From Collybia mongolica (lineage: Eukaryota; Basidiomycota; Agaricomycetes; Agaricales; Clitocybaceae), in assembly GCA_013420905.1 (NCBI GenBank), contig JAAXNY010000002.1, forward strand, positions 310,001-374,000: a stretch of 64,000 nt of DNA, written 5' to 3'. Below the pieces are notes generated by a model that saw nothing but the letters and a program-made list of their open reading frames with translations, was not told the origin of the DNA and searched no databases. Shown here one piece after another: positions 57,462 through 64,000 of this stretch (position 1 is the stretch's first letter; the number at the start of each line of letters is the position of its first letter). Made by a program: the position numbers and the translations under genes.

Positions 57462-59243
57462 ATGCCGGTGCATGGCGTGAATTGGGAGAGGAATCGCCAG
57501 CCCTCAACACCAGATCCATATTCCACGAGTTACATCGACCAATCCATTCACAAACTGCCCCTGGAAATCTTACAGAGAATCTTTTCGTATATGATGCCAC
57601 TGCAAACTGAATGGAACATAGACACACCTTGGCCCCTCCCGAAGCAGGATGACACGCCACTTGCCTTGCGCACGGTTTGTCGGGCTTGGAACGAAGCGGC
57701 CTTTGTACAGTTCCTGTGGAGCTCTATAGCTTGGTCCGTTTGTATGCCGACCAAACCTGACTCTAAAGCCCGCCTCGCTTGGATCAGCTCGTTCTTGGGG
57801 CTCACAAATGGGGCGCCGATGAATCATTTCTCTTACGAGATTGGAAGCGCACCCCTAACTCCGAACTCTTGGGAGATGATGGGTGCAGTATCTCGATTAA
57901 TGTCGAATTGTCGTGCACTTCGGGTTGTTCTTCCAGAGTGGTATGCCGTGGATCTCGATGACATGCCGACGCATCCGGACCTTGTAGCAGACATGCCACA
58001 CCTCCGAGTTCTTTCATGGACATCCCCTCATTTCATTGAAACCACACTGCCCACGGAGTGGAGGCTCCCATGGACAAAACTCACCGAAGCGCCTTGGGAG
58101 CAGCTCACCGCTCTTTTTCTCATCTGTCCGTTGATAATAGGTGATTGCGTCAATGTATTGGCTTGGTGTCCCGAGCTCCAAACTGTCGAATTCAATGGCG
58201 TTTTAGAGGCAATACAGCCGGATGTCAATCTCAGACATACTGCATTTTTTCGTCATGCACTCACCTCGCTCAAAGTCTGTTCGTCCGCAGGCGTGGATCA
58301 ATTGTTCGACGATGTGGAATTCCCGAACCTCAACCACCTTCACCTTGACTTGTTCTACCGCGTTGGTCGACTCCAGGATCTGAGCCTGAGATGGAATCAG
58401 CTCAAGACCATATTTCTGGAATGTCCATTGGACCTTGTGGATGCATACCAACTGTTCCAGCAGTGCCATGCAGTGACTAAGATTCAATGGCATTGGCCGA
58501 GCGACATGGAGTGCTCCTTACCCAGAAACGCGCTATTAAGGAGTCCCTCACTCGAACTTCCTCTTCTGGAGAGCTTGACCATCACCCCAAGTCTTCCAGC
58601 TCACAACATTAAATCTTTGGTAAACCTTCTGGTGACTCAAAAGACGCCAAACCTAGTAAATTTCTTTGCTCCGTTCCTCCCAGCAAAGTTTCCGTATTCC
58701 GAGTATCTGGCGACAGTTGTATTGACAAGTACTCCCGTCACCATTCAAGAATGCATATCAGTAATAGCTAGTTCAAGTAACCTTCAACATCTGGATGTCA
58801 TCATATGGGAGACAGGCTCTACCAAACATCTGAAGACAGTGACATCTGACTTGACTTCATTCATTATCCGCACAATGCTCCAAAATCTCCAACCGCTACT
58901 GGATTGTCTGGTGCTGCCTTCATTAGCTTCTCTGCAACTTTTGTCCCAGCCACATGAGTGCGGACCTACGTCTACAACGGGTGAGCTAGATTGGACTGGA
59001 ACCCGAAACTACAGCAATGGTCCGCAACAGCAGGGAATACTGGCATTTTTTATGCGATGCATGCCTGGTGGTAATACCTTGTTGCGAAACCTTACCCTCC
59101 AAGATATCAACATTGAAGAGGAGGAGATGAAGCACATTCTGCAGATAACTGCAGATTGCAAAGCAGACACTCATATTAAAGCCAACTTAATCAACCGTAA
59201 GACGAATACTTCACATTCCCTTGTTATTTCCCGCACGTATTAA
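57462..59243 (+). CDS. F-box-like/LRR-type protein, module gene B (about 593 aa)
   Basis: The open frame starts at 57357 but with TTG; the first ATG is 57462 (MPVHGVNWERN). The F-box-like motif lies at about residues 29-75: LPLEILQRIFSYMMPLQTEW, then LRTVCRAWNEAAFVQFLW. Leucine-rich repeats follow (HLRVLSWTSPHFIETTLPTE, WRLPWTKL, LKTIFLECPLDLVDAYQLFQ). It is a full-length paralogue of 32854-34785 on the other strand: both share EWxIDTPWP, TKPDSxARLA, SYEIGS, LRVLSWTSP, LTAxFLxCP and VDAYQLF(R/Q)QC. It lacks the N-terminal extension inferred there. Probable SCF adaptor; target unknown. Confidence 0.85.
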   Translation: MPVHGVNWERNRQPSTPDPYSTSYIDQSIHKLPLEILQRIFSYMMPLQTEWNIDTPWPLPKQDDTPLALRTVCRAWNEAAFVQFLWSSIAWSVCMPTKPDSKARLAWISSFLGLTNGAPMNHFSYEIGSAPLTPNSWEMMGAVSRLMSNCRALRVVLPEWYAVDLDDMPTHPDLVADMPHLRVLSWTSPHFIETTLPTEWRLPWTKLTEAPWEQLTALFLICPLIIGDCVNVLAWCPELQTVEFNGVLEAIQPDVNLRHTAFFRHALTSLKVCSSAGVDQLFDDVEFPNLNHLHLDLFYRVGRLQDLSLRWNQLKTIFLECPLDLVDAYQLFQQCHAVTKIQWHWPSDMECSLPRNALLRSPSLELPLLESLTITPSLPAHNIKSLVNLLVTQKTPNLVNFFAPFLPAKFPYSEYLATVVLTSTPVTIQECISVIASSSNLQHLDVIIWETGSTKHLKTVTSDLTSFIIRTMLQNLQPLLDCLVLPSLASLQLLSQPHECGPTSTTGELDWTGTRNYSNGPQQQGILAFFMRCMPGGNTLLRNLTLQDINIEEEEMKHILQITADCKADTHIKANLINRKTNTSHSLVISRTY

Positions 59244-59675
59244 ATTAAATCATGTACTTATTCGGACTCTGAATCATGTAATAATATACTCATGTAGGTT
59301 CATGTGGTAGGAGAAATAAACATCCTCTTACTGTCCCACTCGAACGCGAGCCGCCAGTATGTCTGTTTAATTGTCGACGTTGCGAAAAGGTTGTAAGTAA
59401 GGGTCTTGTATCACGTGACATATTTATTGTTGGCAGGTTCGGTAAGGACCTGGAACGTCGGAGCTTCGAGGCCCGCATGCTTGGACAATCAGGGACAATT
59501 GGGTCCCTTGGCGACGCGCAATCGCTATGCCTTCCGTCAACCTAGTGTCACCTATATCTCTCGCAGTATTTGCCGCAACAAAAGGATTCAGGCGCGGGCC
59601 CTGTCGAAGGCTACAATAATCGTTCAAAGTATAAATATGTGAATAAGTTGTCCGTCTCCTCTAATACCATCTACG

Positions 59676-61183
59676 ATGTCTGGAACAGGTAGGCGAGTTG
59701 ATCAGTCAGGTCCGATACAAGGCTCACTTCTGCGTCTCCAGTCAGAAATTTTGCCGACCAAACTCCCGGAATCCCATTCCCATTTTCTTCACATTATCGA
59801 CTCTTGCCTGGCCATCAAGTCGATGTCAAAGTTTCCGAGAAGCTAGCAGGACTGGTTGCCGAACTGCCAGTTGAAATCTTGGGCGAGATATTCGTCCATT
59901 GCCTCCCCAGCCTGATAAACGGCAAGAGAGAGAACTCCCCGGCTACTTACCAAGCACCTATGCTTCTTTGTCGGGTCTGTGTTCGCTGGAGGCAGATCGC
60001 ACTCGGTATGCCAATGCTCTGGGCATCGTTCTCTGCAAGGACATCTTCGAGGCGTGATCGTTATCGCCATGCATCCCTGATGAAGCTCTGGCTCGAGCGG
60101 TCTCAGGCGTGTCCTCTCTCTCTGGAACTCATGGGGTCTGAGCTTGACGACATAAGGGGACTATTAAACAAGACATTCCCACTATTCCTTTCCGAAGTGA
60201 ATCGCTGGAATAAGGTCAATCTCTACTTAAATCCAGGCGTTTGCGAACAACTTTTGGCAGCAGTTCCAGGAACTCAACCACAGCTAGAAAAACTTGTTCT
60301 CCACGTCCTCGATTGTCCTCCTGAACAGGTTCATCAACTACCAATCATTCTCAACAAATTTACGCAGCTTCGTGAACTCATCATTCATCACGCATTCACG
60401 GTACCACTACACGGGCTTCGATTCACTTTCTTTACCCACATCGAACTCCACACACCACTGTCACTCGAGCGATGCATCACCATTCTCAGTGAATGTTTGA
60501 ACGTACGAGAAGTCAGATTCACGGATATTCGTGCATCCAATGCTCTCATCCCGTTGGCGAACATTGACCTACCAGCTCTCGAGAAGCTGGAGCTTGTCTC
60601 AGACTCCACAGATGTAGGAGAAATACTTTCACATATTACCTGTCGCCTCTTGCGCGATCTGGTAATTGATCATAGTTTGGCGATCGACACACGGGAACCA
60701 TACTACCTCAGTGACTTCCTTGTTCGTTCTTCTTGTGAGCTTAGCTCCCTCACATTGAAACACGACTATGCATCAGAGGGCGAAATCCTTGGCTATATCT
60801 CTTCTCCAGGCCTTCGATCTCTCCGTTCTCTCCTACTGTATAGTTGGGGCGTGAGAGACGAGGCCCTACTTACACTCAGATGTATGGGGCCTGGAGACGG
60901 AGCGATGACGATGCCGTTTTTGGAGAAGATAGACCTCGAAGTAGGGGACGTTTCAGACGGTTTGTTGTCAGAAATGCTCTCTTCACGGGTCGGAATGGGA
61001 ATCAGAGGGATGAAATCGCCGTTGAAAGACTTCCGAGTTCGGTTTTTGGAAGCTTATCCACAGATACCCCAACGGGGATACTGCTCTGGTGCTGCAGTCA
61101 GGGAATCGCACAAACGCGATGTGGAAAGGTTTAGGGAATTTTGCGGCCTGGGGATTTCTGTCTCTTACATATTCGGCTGCTGA
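59676..61183 (+). CDS. F-box-like/LRR-type protein, module gene A (two exons)
   Basis: The long frame has no ATG near its start (it begins at a TTG). A 13-nt first exon, 59676-59688 (ATGTCTGGAACAG), joins by an intron to 59742 in correct phase, giving MSGTVRNFADQTPG and running into VSEKLAGLVAELPVEILGEI. The F-box-like motif (LPVEILGEIFVHCLP ... APMLLCRVCVRWRQIALGMP) and leucine-rich repeats follow to the stop at 61183. It is a paralogue of 30941-32329. It lies about 430 bp after gene B, on the same strand. Confidence 0.8.
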
Positions 61184-62103
61184 TACAATTCAAGTTACCT
61201 GGGCTACCTCATACTCCGGTGGGCGGGAACCACTGAAATTATTTTCATTTATACCCATAACGTAACACAACGTGTAAATAATTGGTAACTCTATTCCAGC
61301 GGTTGATTAGAAATTGAGGTTCGGAATCTGAATCCAAGGTATGTTTGTTGCGATCGATCATGAAGAAAATTTAGCGTTTCGACACCGCCAACAATGACCA
61401 ACACATTGTATAACGCATTCATCGAGCTCAAATGTCCAATACAGAAGTCTGGTATCCCAAACTTAGTGTGAACTTCCTTTACTTTTGTCTTCTCCCTGGT
61501 AAGGCAACCTGGGTCAAAGCAACTCAGGGCACATGCCCGGAATACAGATCACTACTTCCGAAATGATGTTGGCGCTCAAAACATGCCGATGGATCGGTGG
61601 GTGATTGGGAGGTTTTTACGTTTCAGGATTTCTAGTGTATTCTGCACATCGCCCCCCTATTCGCAATATCTCGTATCTTGCGGTAGAAGTAAATGAGAAT
61701 AGATGGGTTTATACTGTGGTGTTTTTAAATAATACAATGGATCATTTATGGATGGCATGTTACGGACAGACAGACAGGTATGGTATTCCGCAAAGAGCAA
61801 TGTATGTAAAGAGGGAGAGTCCAGCAGGCGAACATGCAGACACGAGGTGAGCTGACGATGAGACAAAACAAAGCAAGAGTCACAGAACCCAAATATCGAG
61901 CGAGAAACCTGTCGAAGGACCGGAGAAAGGCAGGGGGGTACAAGAGGAATGCGTAAGATGGAACACGCTGAGGACTGGGAGTCGAGATGCATAACGGTCA
62001 TGGACGGCCTATTGCCGCACATTTTTGAATGATGGTCGTCTAAGGAGGAGATGAATATCATTCCATGTGCAGAAAGAATGAAGGGATGACTCACAAGCGG
62101 ACT
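61184..62103. other. Convergent intergenic region
   Basis: About 900 bp between the F-box gene (+) and the forkhead gene (-). Short ORFs on both strands (61605-61850, 61657-62094) show no motif. Confidence 0.35.
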
Positions 62104-63969
62104 TTAGTTCCGATCGTGGCCTCTCCCCCTGTCTCGCGATCCCCTCCCCATGCCTCCAGCTGAGCCATACTGGGCATGGTTGTACTGGGCCTCATAGGGG
62201 GATGCAGCGTTTCGAGGGTCCATGTAGACCCCTGGTGGCGCGCCACCAATCTGCCCAGGATATCCATGTGTTTGTTCAGTAGGGCTCTGGCGAAGGGGTG
62301 CGCGGAACACCTGCTGGGCTCCAGATTGGATTGATCCCCCAGGGAACCCGTAAGCCGCCGACGACGTGGAGGTCATGCCCGGCATCGGAGCGCTCTGGGC
62401 CCTCGACGGCCCCGGCCGCATGGCCGCAGATGATGGCTGCGCGAACGACGGGAGGGTATGCGTTCGGGCAGTTGTAGAATACCCATAGAACTCGCCCTGG
62501 CCAAACGTGGTCTGAGCTGGGTGCGAGTCCATGGTGGTATAGGAGTTCAAGCTAGAAGGATCGGAGATAGACATTTGGGACAGGCCTGCGGTGGTCGACC
62601 CCGGTAAGGCGAGCTGCAACGAGGGCTGGGGGGGATAGGGCGTTCCCCTGGCCCTGCGCGCACGCTCCTGTCGGGAGATAGAAGGACCAGGAGAGCCGGA
62701 TCCGGACCCATCATCTTCGGAGAAATCCTCGAGTTCATCTACGGTAGGTTCTTCCTCGGACGCGGAACCGCCAGCCTTCGTTTTCTGTCTGCGTTTGCGT
62801 TCGCGCTTGTACCCCTCGCCTTCGGAAACATCGAGCACCCAGTATTTTCCCTTGCCGGGTTCCGTGATGGGTCGCTGGATGTTGCGGAAGACCTTGTTGA
62901 GCGACAGGTGGTGGCGGATGGAGTTCTGTTCGACAGTTAGCTGAAGTAGGTGTCTCAAAATTTTAAAATGCGACGAACCTTCCAAGACGCATCATGGCTA
63001 TTATTTCTAAACCATTCGTATCTGTCCTCTAGAGCGGTGTATATCTCCCTGAGTGTCAGTTTATGGTGAGGGCTTCCGTATATTGCCAACTTCATGAGTA
63101 TGGCCAAAGGTTGGCTAGGCTTTGAACCATTCGGTGGGTCCGGCAACGCGTACAGATTAATTGGACAGTTGGGCGGAATGCTAAGCTGACGGCGCAAATA
63201 GTCCCCAGCATCTTCGTATGGGTTATCCAACAGTCCGGGGTTCAGCGAGCCAGGGGGACTCTCAGGAGACTGGCTTCCTTGCCCAGAGGGCGGGCCTGGA
63301 CGATGATGGAACTGTGGTCCTCCAAAGCTTTGTTGTTGTTGTTGTTGCTGTAATGGCAGGTTACGTTGGAATGAGTCTGGTACGCCGCCACTGGGGTTGT
63401 GACTCGAGCCCATGGACGTGTGCGAGCGATAATACTCCTCCGACACCAGAGGATGCCCCCAGTGGGTCCCTGCAGATGGCGTGTGGCGTAAATCTTGGTC
63501 ATACTGTGGGCCACCGCTAGGAAGGTTTCCGGGGTGGCGCTGGGTATGCCGAGTGTTACGGACGGGGTAAGCGTCGGTCGATACAGGAGCTTGACCATAA
63601 ACGTATTCATACTGCTAGAAAGGCGATAAAAGGTGTCAGTGATGAAACACCTGATTGAACAACACGACGTACGTGAGAATCAGGTGGAAGGGCCAATTCC
63701 CTAGAATCCCGGGTCGAAGTGTTCTGAGTGACGCTCCGTGGAATATATGGCCTGTCGTCCAGCTGTGATTGAGCGTTGTAATTGAAAGCAGCCTCGTGAC
63801 CCGGCGGCACAAATCCATGGTTGCCTCCGCCCCCCCCAGAAGGGGAACCAGCCTCCGACTCGTCAGAGGAGTGGTTGTATGACCGCGGTATAATGGACGA
63901 ATTGATCGCTGGCGTCGACAAAAAGGGATAAGTTGGCGCAAAGCCCCGTTGGTGTGAAGACCTTGACAT
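62104..63969 (-). CDS. Forkhead (winged-helix) transcription factor
   Basis: ATG 63969 ([16 protein letters not shown]); an acceptor just upstream suggests a 5'-UTR intron. The N-terminal third is disordered, with a Gln run (seven Q near 63350). The forkhead domain, across an intron at about 62980-62945, reads [40 protein letters not shown], then [20 protein letters not shown] and [26 protein letters not shown] is helix 3, which contacts DNA. A basic stretch ([10 protein letters not shown]) follows, probably a nuclear signal, then an acidic patch and a Ser/Pro/Gln-rich tail ending [14 protein letters not shown]. Nuclear; the fungal family controls cell cycle, morphogenesis and fruiting. The exact orthologue is not identified. 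Confidence 0.88.
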
Positions 63970-64000
63970 TTCGCCTGCAAACAAGGTTCACGGAAAAAAA

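Noticed and set aside
56803..59243. One gene joining the small unknown gene to F-box gene B
   Set aside because: The small gene has its own in-frame stop at 57306 and I found no intron that bypasses it in phase.
63338..63360. GTTGTTGTTGTT-type microsatellite
   Set aside because: It is the Gln run of the forkhead protein on the minus strand, an ordinary coding repeat.
1..64000. CRISPR arrays, bacterial operons or prophage-like modules
   Set aside because: Introns, gene families and retroelement type all show a fungal nuclear genome; no regularly spaced repeats were found.

Overview
This window comes from a filamentous basidiomycete, probably an Agaricomycete. The evidence is many introns of about 45-65 bp in most genes, several F-box-like/leucine-rich proteins, a DUF6534-type seven-helix protein, a ricin-B/'macrofage activating glycoprotein'-like secreted protein, a hAT transposase of basidiomycete type and a chromodomain Ty3/gypsy element. 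No rRNA, tRNA or CRISPR array was found. Gene models were built by hand, by translating between splice sites that keep frame and match known family motifs. Many exons are too short to show up as ORFs.

Left end (1-11.7 kb) is a transposon graveyard. A minus-strand LTR element enters from the left edge (5' LTR 306-753, start of gag 1-145). A decayed hAT transposase (846-9845) is split by a complete 6.45-kb plus-strand chromovirus (1494-7945) with 562-bp LTRs and a 5-bp target duplication. Both LTR elements carry a 10-nt LTR segment exactly complementary to their own primer-binding site, and one base pair covaries between them, which points to Tf1-like self-priming. The plus-strand copy has decayed almost only by CpG transition: all 10 LTR-LTR differences, three stop codons attributable to CGA>TGA, and both substitutions in the protease active site fit this. 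A degenerate antisense coiled-coil gene and a 301-bp foldback element follow.

11.7-30.2 kb is ordinary gene space. It holds a MuiA/DUF4139 protein (+), a very intron-dense formamidase with micro-exons (-), a TPR protein (-), a secreted lectin-like glycoprotein (+), a GPI-type alginate-lyase-fold protein (+), a non-RD protein kinase with a membrane ORF just upstream (-), a small unknown protein (-) and a LAT/Mup1-type amino-acid permease (-).

30.9-48.4 kb holds two F-box-like genes (-), an alpha/beta hydrolase (+), a single-pass mucin-like membrane protein (+), a class-3 lipase (-), a proline-rich unknown (-) and a four-BRCT Dpb11/Rad4/TopBP1 homologue (-).

48.4-64 kb holds a degenerate IS630/Tc1-like transposase fragment, a DUF6534 membrane protein (+), unknown genes, a second copy of the two-gene F-box module in inverted orientation (+), and a forkhead transcription factor (-). 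The two F-box modules (30.9-35.9 kb and 57.5-61.2 kb) keep the same internal order and spacing and are mirror images, so they look like an old inverted segmental duplication.
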